Shown: positions 20,172 to 31,550, counted from the first letter of the stretch. The stretch: DNA of 64,000 bases from JACXTP01 sp963789555 (GCA_963789555.1 CAWBKY010000006.1:78473-142472); one strand, 5' to 3'. Numbers and translations are program-made. The notes: generated by a model not told the origin, from the letters alone.

Positions 20172-22938
20172 TCAGAGCAGCAGGCAGTCCCGGGGGATGA
20201 AGATCTCGAAGCGGGCGCCGCGACCGAACACACCGTTCTCGACTATCTCCAGGCACGTGATGCCGAGCATCTGCCGGATGAAGTAGAGGTCATGGATGGT
20301 GGTGCTTCCAGGCACCGGTTCGAATATCTCATGCTTCTTGCTGTCCGGTATCCCAGGACCATCGTCCTGCACCACCAGATGACCGCCGTACTCGCCCATG
20401 AAGAACTTGACCTCGATGTTCTCCGCCCCCTTGGCGTGCTTCAAGGCGTTCTCCAAGAGCTTCGGCAGCGCCTTGACGATCAGGGGGTCGGCGTAGAAGC
20501 TGACCTGGTCGATCTCACCGAAGTCGTCGTAACCATCGGAGTGCATCTCCTCCGCGGCGATGCGGCAGAGCTCAGGCAGCGAGAACCATCCCGGTTCCGC
20601 CTGCCCGATCATAGCGTAATCGATCACCAGCTGGGCATGCTTGTCCAACGGCGTGGCCATGGAGCGGACATGGCCATCTCCTCCGCCACCGCCATGGTCT
20701 CGCAGGGTGCTGAGACCGAACCGCCGGTCCCGGCGACGTCCTCCGTACCCTCATGCGAACAGGACATCCCTTCCAAGGGCTCTGTCCCGTCGATGTCCTC
20801 CATGGAACGGACATGGACCACGAAGGCCATGGGCGCGCCCTTGCCATTGAGCAGGGTGCGCAGATCCAGGGTGGCGTTCTCCAGACCGCCGTCGAGCTTG
20901 TTGAGATGGATGTTGACGCCTTCCAACTGGTAGCGTCGCCTCGCCTCCACCAGCATCTCCTTGCAGAGGTCCTGGTCATAATCTGGCACCGCCTTGGCCC
21001 AGAGCTCCTCGCCGACCTGGGCCGGCAGGAGCTCCTTGGCCTTATTGTTGGACATGCGCACCACGCCCACGTCGTCGATGACGAAACAGGGGTGTTCGAA
21101 CTCCTCCAACAGCTGTTCGGCCAGCACCGTTCCCGACCCGTTCTCGCCATTCTCGCTCGGTGCCGCCTCGGCGCCATGGAACAGGTAGCATATCGGGGGT
21201 CCAGGCAGACGGATCATGCTCAGACCGTAACGCCGGTCGTTGCCATCCCGGTCCTTCAGGTAGAGGGCGTTCCCTTCCGGCAGCTCGGCCTTGAACCAGT
21301 CCGGAAGCAGTTCCACGATGTTCTTGCCCAGGATGTTGGCGGTCCCATTGGAGAGCAGCTCCTGCGCCTTGTCGGAGCGATAGATGACCAGGCCCTGATG
21401 GTCCGTGACCAGCAGCAGGTCCCTCTCGTTCTCCACCAGGCCATGGCAGGACAGCTGGGCGTCCTCGACCCTCTCCTCACGACGTTCGCGTGAGCAGCGA
21501 CATATGACCATGCGCCCCTTGCTCGTGGAGACGGGATAGGTCCAGACCGTCAGGTCCACTTCCTTGGGGTCGTTGAACCACAACCTCACCTTGAGCGCCT
21601 CCTCGGGCGCGAGCAGGTCCAGTCCCAGCTGGGTCCTGCGCATCTCGGCGTCAAGGTAGGCCATGCCGGGTATGCGGTCGTCCAGGTCCATCAGCCCCAT
21701 CCCCAACGTCTCCTGGGAGGGCAGCCCGGTGATGTTCTCCATGGAATGGTTCCACTGGATCACCTCGCCCTTCTCGTTGAGTATGAACATGCCCTGGTCC
21801 TGCAGGTCGAGCAGCGAATGCAGCACATGGACCAGGTCCATGATGGTGCGGAGCTCGAAGGTCTGCTCGGCGGCGTTCATACCTGGGACGCACTCTCGGC
21901 CTCGGCTCCGGTGCGATCGTCCTTCTGTAGACAGCACCAGCACGCCCGGTTCCTCGATGTCCAGGTCCAGATTGAAGAAGGTGCAGCGATAGCGGTCCCC
22001 GGTCCAGAGCTCGATGGGGACGTTATCCAGCTCCGCCTCCTTACGCGGGCGGATGACGCGTTCCATGAACTGATGGTGGTCGGAGACCCCGGCCAACATG
22101 GAGCTCAGCAGCGATTCCGGCGTGACGACGGTCTGATCGTGATTGATCGCGAACGCATCCAACCAGAGCTGGTTCCAGGCCAGGATGTGGCCGTCCTGGG
22201 CCAGCAGCATGGCCGGCAGGGGAAAGGCCTCCACCAACGGACCGATGGTGCGCTCCGGCAAAGGCTTGGCGCTGTTCAGCACCCCCTCCGAGACGTCCCT
22301 CCCGCTCCACTTGGTGCCGTTCATGGTCCCGGCCTCGTCGAACGTGGGCTCGACGCTGAAGTTGATCCAGATGGGGCGGTGCTCCACGTCCTCCGTCTCC
22401 ACGATGAGGCTGTGGTAGCGGTCCATGCCCGCGCTCAGGCGGTGGCGCCACAGGTCCAGCTTGGCAGCGGTCTCCACGGTCAGGGGCAGGACGGAGCCGA
22501 TGAGCGATTTGCCCACCACCTCGTCGCCCATGCCCAGGAGCTCCTTGACCTCGTCGTTCAGGGAGGTGACCCGAAGCTCCTTGTCGGTGCGTATGGAGAG
22601 CAGACCGCGTGCGGTCGGTGAGATCGACATAATCGTGCGAGGGGTCCGAACCCTCCTTCTCGGTGGATACCAGGTTGCGTATGGCGTGATAGAAGTCCTT
22701 GAAGACGCCCTTCTCGGCGTCGGGCCGGTCGGCCGGTTCGGCCTGTCCCGTGCCACTATCATCTGAACCGGTCGCATCGTAAGCCTCCGCCGGGCGGGGC
22801 TCGCCTTCGTCCTCAGACCACCTCAAAGTAGGTTCCCCCAGGGGGCAGAGAGCCCGTGCAGGCGGAGGGGGGTTTTGCTCGAATGGTGCAGGTGAGCATA
22901 TTGATCGCCACACGCACTGTCCGGGGTTCTCTGCTCAT
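20172..22938 (-). CDS. Multi-PAS sensor kinase-like protein without an evident phospho-acceptor His (frameshifted)
   Basis: About 920 residues, soluble. An unstructured acidic N-terminus (SEDEGEPRPAEAYDATGSDD) is followed by at least five PAS-like modules, for example DLQDQGMFILNEKGEVIQW and ENERDLLLVTDHQGLVIYRS, and a C-terminal ATPase: N-box LPKLLENALKHAKG and nucleotide loop VVQDDGPGIPDSKK, ending GRGARFEIFIPRD. The ATPase and second dimerisation helix resemble the kinase at 10294-12919 (QAEPGWFSL versus TAEPSWFHV). However, the RHD-type phospho-acceptor box of that kinase has no counterpart here. I start at ATG 22938, which has GAGGGTGAG upstream and a TTTTTAAAA box near 22962. Frameshifts at about 22798, 22612 and 20658. 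Confidence 0.78.
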
Positions 22939-23116
22939 TGATTCTCACCCTCGAGCGCTTTTAAAAAGGTCTTCTCCCAGTTACCAATGGTGATAATTAC
23001 ATCAGGCATAGGCCATGCGGTCGTCGCCGGCGTCCCGCTCCCGGAGTGATGGCAAGGAACCCGCAGGAGGTGGTTCATCGAGGCTGCCCAGGGTGCGATG
23101 GTGACGTATGACCGGA

Positions 23117-24063
23117 TCACTCCTCGTCGGTACGGGGCAGGTGTCCTTGCCCTTGTTCTTGTAGAGGGACAGGCCGATCGTCACGGCCAGGATCACCCCG
23201 ATCACCGCGAGGGACGCCAACACGGGCACGTGGACCCACTCCGCCAGCAGCATCTTCGCGCCCACGAAGGCCAGGATTGCCGCCAGCCCGTACTTGAGGT
23301 AGCAGAACGCGGTGATGGCGCCGGAGAGCGCGAAGAACATCGACCTCAGGCCGATGAGGGCGAAGGCGTTCGAGGTGTAGACGATGAATGGGTCGGTGGT
23401 GATGGCCAAGATGGCCGGTATGGAGTCCAGGGCGAAGACGATGTCGGTGGACTCGACGAAGACCAGGGTGACCAGCAGCGGCGTGGCCATCAGGGCGCCG
23501 GTCTTGGCGCGGGTCCAGAACTTGTCACCGTCATAGTCATCGCTGACCGGAATGACCTTTCGGAAGGCGCGCACGGCAAGGCTCTTGTTGACGTCGATCT
23601 TCTTTTCCTTGCCAAAGGCCATCTTGATGGCCGTGAACACCAGGAACGCGCCGAAGATGTAAATGATCCATTCGAACTGCTCGATCAGCGCCACGCCGGC
23701 GAATATGAACAGGCCGCGGAACACCAGTGCGCCGATGACGCCCCAGAACAACACTTTGTGCAGACAAGCCTGGGGGGTGCAGAAGTACCCGAACACCAGG
23801 ATGAAGACGAAGAGGTTGTCCACGCTGAGCGTGAGCTCGATGAGGTAGCCGGTGGTGAACTCCAAGCCCTTCTGCGAGCCCATAGTAAGGAACACCAGGA
23901 CGTTGAATGCCGCAGCCAGGGCGATCCAGAAGATGCTGTACTTGACCGCCTCCTTGACGCTGACCACGTGCGCCTTGCGGTTGAAGACGAAAAGGTCGAT
24001 GAGGAGCATCGATATGATGAAGATGAAGAATCCCACCCAAAAGAGGGTCATGTTCTCGATCAA
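23117..24063 (-). CDS. TerC/Alx-family integral membrane protein
   Basis: About 315 residues with roughly nine membrane helices. Signatures: ELTLSVDNLFVFILVFGYF with the conserved SVDN, and VESTDIVFALDSIPAILAIT with the conserved Asp residues that in TerC/Alx proteins bind or move metal ions (manganese export in bacterial relatives). The frame as written runs on to 23002, but after NKGKDTC a +1 shift gives PRTDEE and a stop at 23117, matching the usual C-terminus. A box at about 24145-24152 (minus strand CTATATAG) is a likely promoter. Confidence 0.88.
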
Positions 24064-24220
24064 AGAAGGTCACCTCTACACGATGTTGTGCGAAACCACG
24101 CCCCCGACCATGGGACATTTCACAGGGTGGGAAATCACAATCCACTATATAGGTCAATAGGTCAACGACTGATGGCCATGAGATCGGGAGGGCACAGCTT
24201 GGCTGGTAATAAGGGCGGGC

Positions 24221-24251
24221 GGAGGGGGCTAAATGGGGGAGGGCCCCCTCC
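24221..24251 (-). terminator. GC-rich hairpin downstream of acetyl-CoA synthetase
   Basis: Perfect nine-base arms GGAGGGGGC (24221-24229) and GCCCCCTCC (24243-24251) with a 13-base loop. It lies about 130 bases after the acs stop and before the TerC promoter. No strong T-run follows on the minus strand, so its role as a terminator is only likely. The remainder of 24064-24383 holds no gene that I can support. Confidence 0.35.
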
Positions 24252-24383
24252 TAAGCGGTTTCCCCCAGGATCGTGAAAGAATTCCTGGAGTCTTTAGGGG
24301 TGTCCAACATAGAGGTTGAACGGGCCGCGATTACAGGACCACTATATTATCCTGACGCGACCTCGTTCTGTTCCTCCGAACCA

Positions 24384-26366
24384 TCACTTCTTGCGCAGCT
24401 TCTTGTGGTCCGCCACCAGCTTGTCGACCACGCTCGGGTCGGCGAGGGTGGTTACGTCCCCCAGCTCCTCCTCTTGGTCGGAGGCGATCTTCCTCAGGAT
24501 GCGCCTCATGATCTTGCCGCTGCGGGTCTTCGGGAGTCCGGGCGCGAACTGGATGACGTCGGGCACGGCGATCGGTCCGACCATGCGCCGGACGTGCATC
24601 ACCAGCTCCTTCTTCAGCTCGTCGCTGTCCTCGATGCCCGTCTTCAGGGTGACGTAGGCGTAGATGGCCTCGCCCTTGATCTCATGCGGCATCGGGCACC
24701 ACCGCGGCCTCGGCCACCTTGGGGTGCGAGACGAGCGCGGACTCGACCTCGGCGGCGCCGATGCGGTGTCCGGACACCTTGATGACATCGTCCACCCGGC
24801 CCATGATCCAGACGTAGCCGTCATGGTCCATGCGCGCCGAGTCGCCGGTGAAGTACAGGCCGCGCCAGCGGGACCAGTAGGTCTCGATGAAGCGCTCGTG
24901 CTGACCGTAGACGGTCCTCATGATGCCGGGCCAGGGCTTCTTGATGACCAGATAGCCTCCCTCGTTGGGACCGGCGGGCGTGCCGTCCTCCTTCATGACC
25001 GCCGGCTCGATGCCGAAGAACGGCAAGCGTGGCGGAACCGGGCTTGGTGGTGGTGGCGCCAGGCAGGGGCGTGATCAGGATGCCACCGGTCTCGGTCTGC
25101 CACCAGGTGTCCACGATGGGGCAGTGGCCATGGCCGATGTTGGTGTGGTACCAGATCCAGGCCTCGGGGTTGATGGGCTCGCCGACGGTGCCGAGCAGCC
25201 GGAGCGAGGACAGGTCGTGCATGTTGGGCCACTTCTCGCCCTTCCCTCATCAACGAGCGGATGGCGGTGGGCGCGGTGTAGAAGATGTTGACCTTGAACT
25301 TCTCCACCATCTTCCAGAACCGGTCCATCTGCGGGTAGGTGGGTATGCCCTCGAAGACGATCTGGGTGGCCCCATTGGACAGAGGTCCGTAGGTGATGTA
25401 GCTGTGCCCGGTGATCCAGCCGCAGTCGGCGGTGCACCAGTAGACGTCCTCGTCGCGCGAGGTCGAAGATGTACTTGGTGGTCAATGGTGGTGAAGACCA
25501 TGTAACCGCCGGTGGTGTGCAGCACGCCCTTGGGCTTGCCGGTCGAGCCGGAGGTGTAGAGGATGAACAACGGGTCCTCGGCGTCCATCCAGACCGGGTC
25601 GCACTGGGGCGAGGCCTTGGCCATCTCCTCATGGTACCAGAAGTCGCGGCCCTCCTCCATGACGCACTCGTTGCCGGCACGCTTGACCACGATGACGCTC
25701 TTGATGGTGGTGCCGCGCTCCAAGGCGACGTCCGCGTTCTGCTTCAGCGTGACCAGCTTGCCGCCGCGGTGGTTGCCGTCGGCGGTGATGAGCACCTTGC
25801 AGTCGCTGTCGTTGATCCGGTCCCGGAGCGACTCGGAGGAGAATCCCCCGAACACCACGCTGTGCACCGCCCCGATGCGGGCGCAGGCGAGCATGGCGAA
25901 GACCAGCTCAGGGATCATGGGCATGTAGATGGAGACGCGGTCGCCCTTCTGCACGCCCTTGGACTTGAGCACGTTGGCGAACTTGCTGACCTCATGGAGG
26001 AGCTGTTGATAGGTGAAGGTGCGGACCTCGTCCTCGCCCTCCCCCTGCCAGATGATGGCCGCCTTGTTCTTCCTGGGGTCCCAGGGCATGGCGGTCCACG
26101 CAGTTGTAGCAGGCGTTGAGCTTGCCGCCCTCGTACCACTTTATCTTGGCCTCGTCCACGTCCCAGCTGAACGACTTGTGCCAGTGGGCGAACCAGTGCA
26201 GCACCTCGGCGTTCTTCTCCCAGAATGCGACCGGGTCCTTGATGGACTCATCGTACAATCGCTTGTACTGTTCCATGCTCTTGATGTGGGCGCGCTCGCT
26301 GAACTCCTTGGGAGGCTCGAACCTGCGGTCCTCCTCCATAACCGACTCAATCGTCTTTTCGCTCAT
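24384..26366 (-). CDS. acs: Acetyl-CoA synthetase, AMP-forming (multiply frameshifted)
   Basis: Makes acetyl-CoA from acetate, ATP and CoA through acetyl-AMP. About 660 residues, full length for the family. The start MSEKTIESVM at 26366 has a GGAGGAAT site. Core motifs: GDRVSIYMPMIPELVFAMLA, VVFGGFSSESLRDRI, the ATP-binding loop ILYTSGSTGKPKGV, DTWWQTETGG, LYFTGDSARMDHDGY, and VSGHRIGAAEVESALV. The C-terminus LPKTRSGKIMRRIL holds the lysine that is acetylated in other Acs proteins. Frameshifts at about 26092, 25487, 25463, 25238, 25027 and 24692. Confidence 0.93.
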
Positions 26367-26674
26367 CTGTGGTATTCCTCCTCAACCCCTGGTCCATGCT
26401 GAATTGGTTTTGATATGATGTCTGAGCAGCATGCATATTGGGTATTATTTATAAGAGTTTCGAAAAGCGCATCACAATAGCCATAATAATTAAACTTTTC
26501 GCAGATATATGACGATAATTGTCGATATATTTCGAAATCTGTATGGAAAATCCGAAAAATATGAATGAGAACGTTCCTCTCCCCCCTTTTTGTTGCGAAT
26601 GGGGGCGGTTGCGCTACGAAATCTGTCGATGAGGATGAACGTCAATATCCTAAAGTCAGAGGATGCTGGTCGCT
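26367..26674 (-). promoter_or_regulatory. acs: acs upstream region with TATA box
   Basis: AT-rich spacer. On the minus strand CTTATAAAT lies at forward 26447-26455, about 85 bases before the acs start and followed by a leader of some 55 bases ending in GGAGGAAT. The rest (26460-26674) holds short AT-rich sequence and the 3' side of the next gene, with no other gene seen. Confidence 0.5.
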
Positions 26675-27161
26675 TCAGATGCGGGTGAGCAGCTCCTTCT
26701 TCTTCTGGTCGTACTCCTCGGCGGTGATGAGGCCCTTGTCCTTCAGCTCGCCGAGCTTGGCGATCTCCGAATACACGTCGGACTGTACTGGACGGGCAGC
26801 TGCCATCGCGCATCCTTTCGATCTCCATCTTCACGATGGAGATCATGCGCCGGACGTTGCCGCGTCTGGTGGCGAACATCTCGTAGATCTTGCCCCTGAT
26901 GGTGAACTCGAAGGGGTGGCCGGTGTAACCCCCGCCCTCCTCCACCTTGTGCAGTTCGGAGTAGGGGAAGGAGATGACCTCGTCCTTTTTCTCACGCCCT
27001 TGGAAGATCAGGCGCCGGTCGGTGGCCGCCAGCATGCCCTCGCGTTCCGGCTCGTTCCCGGGGACGGTGTTCTTCAGGCGCCCGGAGAGCGAGTCCAAGA
27101 TCTTCTCTTCCTTGCCTAGGTGCGGCAGCAGCGCGGAATAGTCCACCTTCAAGAGCCCCAT
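26675..27161 (-). CDS. PH-like domain plus SHOCT domain protein (frameshifted)
   Basis: About 162 residues. Residues 1-120 look like a bacterial-type PH (YokE/bPH) domain: MLAATDRRLIFQGREKKDEV and ISFPYSELHKVEEGGGYTG followed by FTIRGKIYEMFATRRGNV. After one +1 frameshift near 26810, the C-terminus IAKLGELKDKGLITAEEYDQ KKKELL is a SHOCT short helical module. Such proteins are thought to bind membranes or partners; the role is unknown. Confidence 0.72.
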
Positions 27162-27225
27162 GGTTTCCTAGAGGTTACCAGCCTGGGCGCTTTTAATGGT
27201 TGCCTCCAGCGTCGCCAAGGGGAGA

Positions 27226-28078
27226 TCAAGCTCGGTCCTTGATGAACATCCCTTGCTTGATCTCCTCGAACGCCTGCTCCAGCTCCTCCTCGGTGTTCAT
27301 GACGATGGGCCCGCCCCAGGCCACCGGTTCCCTCAACGGTTCACCTGAGACCAGCAGGAAACGGACCCCGTTCTGCCTGCTCTTGACCATGACCGAGTCA
27401 CCCTCACCGAACATCACCAGATGCTCAGGTCCGAACTGTTCGCTGCTGTTGTCGAAGGAGCCCTTGCCTTGGAAGACATAGGCGAAGGCGGAATGGCCCT
27501 CAGGCACGTCCAGCTCCCACTGCCGCTCCGGTGCGAGCTCCACGTCGAGGTAGCGCACCTTTACGACCAGGTCCTTGACCGGTCCGAGGGCGCCTTCGAC
27601 CTTCCCGGCGACCACCTTCACCTCCACCCCGATCCGTGGCTCGATGACCGGGATCTCCTCCCTCTTGACCTCTCGGTAGCGGGGCGGCATCATCTTGTGC
27701 GCCCGGGGCAGGTTCACCCAGAGCTGGAAGCCCTGCATCATTCCCTCGGTCCGCCTGGGCATCTCCTCATGCATGATCCCGCTCCCGGCGGTCATCCACT
27801 GCACGTCGCCCGAGTCCGATCACGCCCTGGTTGCCGATGTTGTCCCGGTGCTCCACCTCGCCTTTGATCATGTAGGTGACGGTCTCGATGCCCCGATGCG
27901 GATGCAGGGGGAACCCGGCCATGTAGTCCTTGGGGTCCTCGGAGTGGAAGTCGTCCAACATGAGAAAGGGGTCCAACCTCTCCACGTCCCGGAACCCGAA
28001 GGCGCGCTGGACCTTCACCCCGGCCCCTTCCAGGAGGGGCTTGCTGCGGTTGACCTTGACCACCGGACGGAGGCTCAT
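27226..28078 (-). CDS. Pirin family protein (frameshifted)
   Basis: About 284 residues, a double-stranded beta-helix (cupin) protein. N-terminus with DPFLMLDDFHSEDPKDYMAG, then the metal-binding block FPLHPHRGIETVTYMIKGEVEHRD (HPHRG gives two His ligands, the later H and E the others). After one +1 shift at about 27808, MTAGSGIMHEEMP carries the last conserved His-Glu. C-terminal cupin with PEGHSAFAYVFQGKG and VAWGGPIVMNTEEELEQAF. Pirins are iron-binding proteins, some with quercetinase activity; the role in archaea is unknown. Confidence 0.9.
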
Positions 28079-28100
28079 GCCCTGAACTAGCGAGGCGGGG

Positions 28101-28580
28101 TTATTTATTGCTGATGCCGGGCCCGTAGACCAGGCGGAACCTTTCGCACACCAGCATCATGTCCTCATCGAATTCCAGGCCGATCCTGGCCAAGGACCGG
28201 GAGAAGAAGAACCGGTGCACCTCCCTCCAATGTTCCAGGGACCGGTCCCCCTCCCCCTCCTCCCAGGCGAAGTCCGCGTCGACCTCGTTGAATCTTCGGA
28301 GCCGCACCTCGGCGATCTCAATGATGCACAGGGGCTTCCCGATCCCGCTCAGCACCATGGTCAGGTCGCCCACCTGGGGCAATGCATCGCCATCCGCCTC
28401 CCACTCCGCCAGCGCCGAGCAGGTGGCGGTCTTGGTCCCCTTGGCGATCAAACCACCGAGCTCGTCCGCCATGGCCGGCCCCTCTCCCCATCTCTCCTCG
28501 GTGCGCTTCCTCATCGGGTAGGGGGAGCCCTCAGGCAGCGATGAAAAGAATGCGGTCCAATAGGCCTCGATAGGTGTCAT
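28101..28580 (-). CDS. ASCH domain protein
   Basis: Intact 159 residues. LIAKGTKTATCSALAEWEAD is the conserved ASCH signature (GxKxxT), followed by LPQVGDLTMVLSGIGKPLCIIEI and the acidic end block EEGEGDRSLEHWREVHRFFF. The ASCH fold is a PUA-like RNA-binding barrel; a few members cut RNA. Located just upstream (on the minus strand) of the pirin gene with 20 bases between, so probably co-transcribed. Confidence 0.82.
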   Translation of the reverse strand: MTPIEAYWTAFFSSLPEGSPYPMRKRTEERWGEGPAMADELGGLIAKGTKTATCSALAEWEADGDALPQVGDLTMVLSGIGKPLCIIEIAEVRLRRFNEVDADFAWEEGEGDRSLEHWREVHRFFFSRSLARIGLEFDEDMMLVCERFRLVYGPGISNK

Positions 28581-28730
28581 CGTCGCCTCTCATCCCCATG
28601 GGAACCCATTCAGGATATTTCAAGATGGAGTTCCATCGGAAGATGATCATGAAAATCGATCATCGCAAAAGACCATCGAGAACATCGACAACATATTCTA
28701 TCAATGGGGCCATTCCGCACTGGTGGGTGA

Positions 28731-29623
28731 ATGAGGAAGCTCCTGGTCGTTGCGGTCGTTCTCATGCTGTCGTTCTCGGCCATCGTCGGTGTCCTCCTCC
28801 TCTACCAACTGGCCTGGGCCGGAGGATGGGAAGGAGGGTGAGGACCCCATCACGGTGGACCCACAGCCTGCTGTCGGTCCACTTCATCGACGTGGGCCAA
28901 GGCGACGCCACCTTGATCATGGCCCCCAGCGGCGCCCGCATCCTCATCGATGCCGGGCCGCTCGATTCCGAGGAGGTGCTGCTGTCATACCTGGCAGCCT
29001 ACAACGTCACCCACCTGGACGCCTTGGTGGTCAGCCACTCCGACTCCGACCATTGCGGCTCGGCCGACGATGTGCTGCGCGCCATGGACGTCGACCTGGT
29101 GGTCCATTCAGGTTTCTATAAGGACACACCCGCCTACGCCGATTTCCTGGAGGCGGTGCAGGAGGAGGGATGCCCGGTGCTCACCCGGGATACGCTGGAT
29201 GAGGGTCAATACCTGGACCTGGCGGACGACCTCACCGTCCAGGTGCTGAGCGCCTACCGCGAGGCGCATGACTCCAACAGCGCCAGCATAGTGCTCAAGG
29301 TCACCTACGGGAGCGAGGACCTCCTTTTCATGGGGGACGCCCCCTCCGGGGTGGAGGACTGGACCATGCGCAATTACGACATCGATGCCGAGGTCCTCAA
29401 GGTGGCCCACCATGGGTCCTATTCGTCCACCTCCCAGGAGTTCCTGGCCGAGGTCACCCCTCGATATGCCGTCATCTTCTGCGCCGCTGGCAACGATTAC
29501 GGATATCCTCATGACGAGGTCATTGAAAGGCTCGGGTCCGTCGGGGCCGAAGTTTGCCGAACCGACCTTTCTGGGACCATCGTGCTGCAGACAAACGGCA
29601 CTGCGATGGAGAGGCTCATCTGA
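28731..29623 (+). CDS. Secreted ComEC/Rec2-like metallo-beta-lactamase hydrolase (frameshifted)
   Basis: About 297 residues. From ATG 28731 the protein starts MRKLLVVAVVLMLSFSAIVG, a signal peptide or membrane anchor. Two frame changes at 28815-28870 then lead into SVHFIDVGQGDATLI, the start of the MBL domain. Metal site: SHSDSDHCGS (HxDxDH type), GDAPSGVED, and VAHHGSYSSTS. This is the extracellular domain type found in ComEC and in stand-alone hydrolases; it may degrade DNA or nucleotides outside the cell. Converges on the arsenic regulator gene. Confidence 0.82.
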
Positions 29624-29696
29624 CCGCCTCGGACCTTACCAAGGCTCGGGCCAACACACCGTCTATCGAGGGCGCTTGGCCATCGGTATTGTAAGG

Positions 29697-30077
29697 TCAT
29701 TCCCTGTCCAATCTGCGCAAACCGATGAGCGGGATCCGCCCGGCCGGGGTGAGCGAGTATATCCTCCAGTTCCTGCTCTGCCTCCAGGTGACCAGCTCCG
29801 CCTCCTCCAGGAGCTTGAGGTGGTAGGAGAGCTTGGAATTGTGAGGCCGGCGACCTCGCGGAGGATGCAGGGACAAAGGTCGCAATATTGCAGCGATTCC
29901 AGCAAGGAAAGGCGCATGGGGTCGGAAAGGGCCGCGTGCTGGGCCGCCACCGTTGATGCGCGACCCCTCGGACGAAAGAGCGCTTCTGAGACCCTCCAGG
30001 CCGCCACAGGCGCGCAAGGCCTACGCCACATCATCGGGCAGGTTCATCTCGCCCTCGCCGCAGCACTTCTTGCGCAT
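29697..30077 (-). CDS. arsR: ArsR-family arsenic regulator (frameshifted)
   Basis: About 127 residues. Start ATG 30077 gives MRKKCCGEGEMNLPDDVA. After corrections near 30020, 29955 and 29850 the helix-turn-helix reads AALSDPMRLSLLESLQYCDL, then CPCILREVAGL and LSYHLKLLEEAELV. C-terminus WRIYSLTPAGRIPLIGL. The cysteine pairs (KKCC near the N-terminus, and CDLCPC in the region where ArsR proteins sense arsenite) are likely metalloid ligands. It is the last gene of arsM-arsC-arsR. The matching inverted repeats at 31365-31384 and 31517-31536 are likely its operators. Confidence 0.8.
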
Positions 30078-30108
30078 GGACCGATATCCCCCTATGGTCC
30101 TTTAACAT

Positions 30109-30529
30109 TTACCAGTTGGGAAGCTCCAGGTCGATCTTGGCGATTATCTCGTCCCGGATGTAGCGAAAGGTCCCCAGGACATGCTCCTCAGTGCCGCTCG
30201 CGGCGGAGGGGTCGGGGAAGTCCATGTGCATGATCGAGTCCCCCGGGAAGAAGGGGCAATTATCGGCGGCATCGCTGCACACCGTCACGACATAATCGAA
30301 ATGCTGGCCTCGGAACTCGTTCATCGATTTGGACCGATGGGAGGAGATGTCGATGCCTATCTCCGCCATCGCCCTCACGGCAGAACGGGTTCAGCTTTCC
30401 CGGTCTCACACCAGCGCTATGCGCCTCCCATTGCTCGGAGTATCTGGAGTTGACATAACCCTCCGCCATCTGGGAACGGGCGGCGTTATGGGTGCAGAGG
30501 AACAACACCCTTCTCCTTCCGTCATGCAT
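30109..30529 (-). CDS. arsC: Arsenate reductase, low-molecular-weight phosphatase type (frameshifted)
   Basis: About 140 residues. Reduces arsenate to arsenite with thiol chemistry. The catalytic loop is VLFLCTHNAARSQMAEG (CxxNxxRS type), with residues SAGVRPGKLNP after it. One frame change near 30385 leads to MAEIGIDISSHRSKSMNEF, then VVTVCSDAADNCPFFPG and MDFPDPSAASGTEE, giving the second and third catalytic cysteine region and the conserved Asp-Pro. The start ATG 30529 overlaps the arsM stop (TGATG), so translation is coupled. Confidence 0.9.
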
Positions 30530-31349
30530 CACCTCGGCTTGAGCGCAACGATCCTGTCGTTGGCGATACATTTGTATGCCTGATATAAGACCTCGACGTC
30601 CGGGACCGCTCGCCCGTGCCCGTTTCTCCTCCGCCATGCTCTGCGCGAACTCCATCGCCTCCTCATCCGAGTAGAGTCGCCTTTCCTCCACTTCGACATG
30701 GGTGAAACCAGCCTCTTGGAGCAAAGCGAGGTAGCTCTTCCTCCAGCATGGCGCCGGCCACGCAGCCTCCCCACAGCTCTGGATCGTTCCTTGAGCCTTC
30801 CGGCAGCTCCTCTGACCAACACCCGGTCCGATATGGCCAGTCGCCCCCCGGGCTTGAGCACGCGGAACGCCTCCCGGAAAACACGAGGTTTTGTTCGGGG
30901 CCAGGTTGATGACGCAATTGCTGATGATCACGTCAGCGGTGCATCGGGCAGGGGCATGTGCTCGATCTCCCCCAGGCGGAACTCGACATTGTCAGCCCCA
31001 TCCTCTTGGCCGATGCTCTGGCCTTCCACACCATCTCCGGGGTGGCATCGATGCCGAAGGCCCTTCCCTCCGGACCGACCTTCTTGCTCGCCAGGAAAAC
31101 ATCCATGCCCGCGCCGCTGCCCAGGTCCACCACCACCTGTCCCGGTTTCAGTCGGGCCAGGGCCACCGGGTTGCCGCAGGCGCAGTTGGAGGAAAGGACA
31201 TCCTCAGGGATGTCGCTCAGGTCCTCCTCCGAATAGACCTTGATCATCTCCGATTGTTTTGGACCATCGCAGCAGGAGCGGGACTCGGTCGCCAGTCTTC
31301 CATAGGTATCCTTGACGGCCTTTCTCATGTCCTCATTGTCCTTATTCAT
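30529..31349 (-). CDS. arsM: Arsenite S-adenosylmethionine methyltransferase (frameshifted)
   Basis: About 273 residues. Methylates arsenite using S-adenosylmethionine. N-terminus MRKAVKDTYGRLATESRSCC with the arsenic-binding Cys pair, then VLSSNCACGNPVALARLKPG with the next cysteine pair, the SAM loop VVVDLGSGAGMDVFLASKK, and VIISNCVINLAPNK with the catalytic cysteine. VLKPGGRLAISDRVLV follows. C-terminus VPDVEVLYQAYKCIANDRIV. At least four frame changes between 30595 and 30990. First gene of the minus-strand ars operon. Confidence 0.9.
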
Positions 31350-31364
31350 TTTTAAGCACCATTA

Positions 31365-31384
31365 GTTTCAATTAAATTTGAAAT
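31365..31384. promoter_or_regulatory. Inverted-repeat operator in front of arsM
   Basis: GTTTCAA at 31365-31371 and TTGAAAT at 31378-31384, separated by six bases. The core TTTCAA-N6-TTGAAA is identical to the operator in front of acr3. It starts 16 bases before the arsM start codon. Likely ArsR binding site. Confidence 0.6.
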
Positions 31385-31516
31385 GATTCTATCCTATATT
31401 ATTAACCTTTGTTTGAGTGCGAAATTAAATAATAAAAATAATGCTGGAATACAAAAAAGAAGAGATAAATTACTTTCTCATGCACAATAGTTAAATATTG
31501 TTTAAAGCTCTAAGGT

Positions 31517-31536
31517 ATTTCAAAACTAATTGAAAT
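31517..31536. promoter_or_regulatory. Inverted-repeat operator in front of acr3
   Basis: ATTTCAA at 31517-31523 and TTGAAAT at 31530-31536, perfect seven-base arms with a six-base spacer. It ends 14 bases before the acr3 ATG at 31551. Same core as the arsM operator. Upstream, TTAAATATT near 31491 could serve as the TATA box. Confidence 0.62.
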
Positions 31537-31550
31537 ATAGGGGATCTCAA

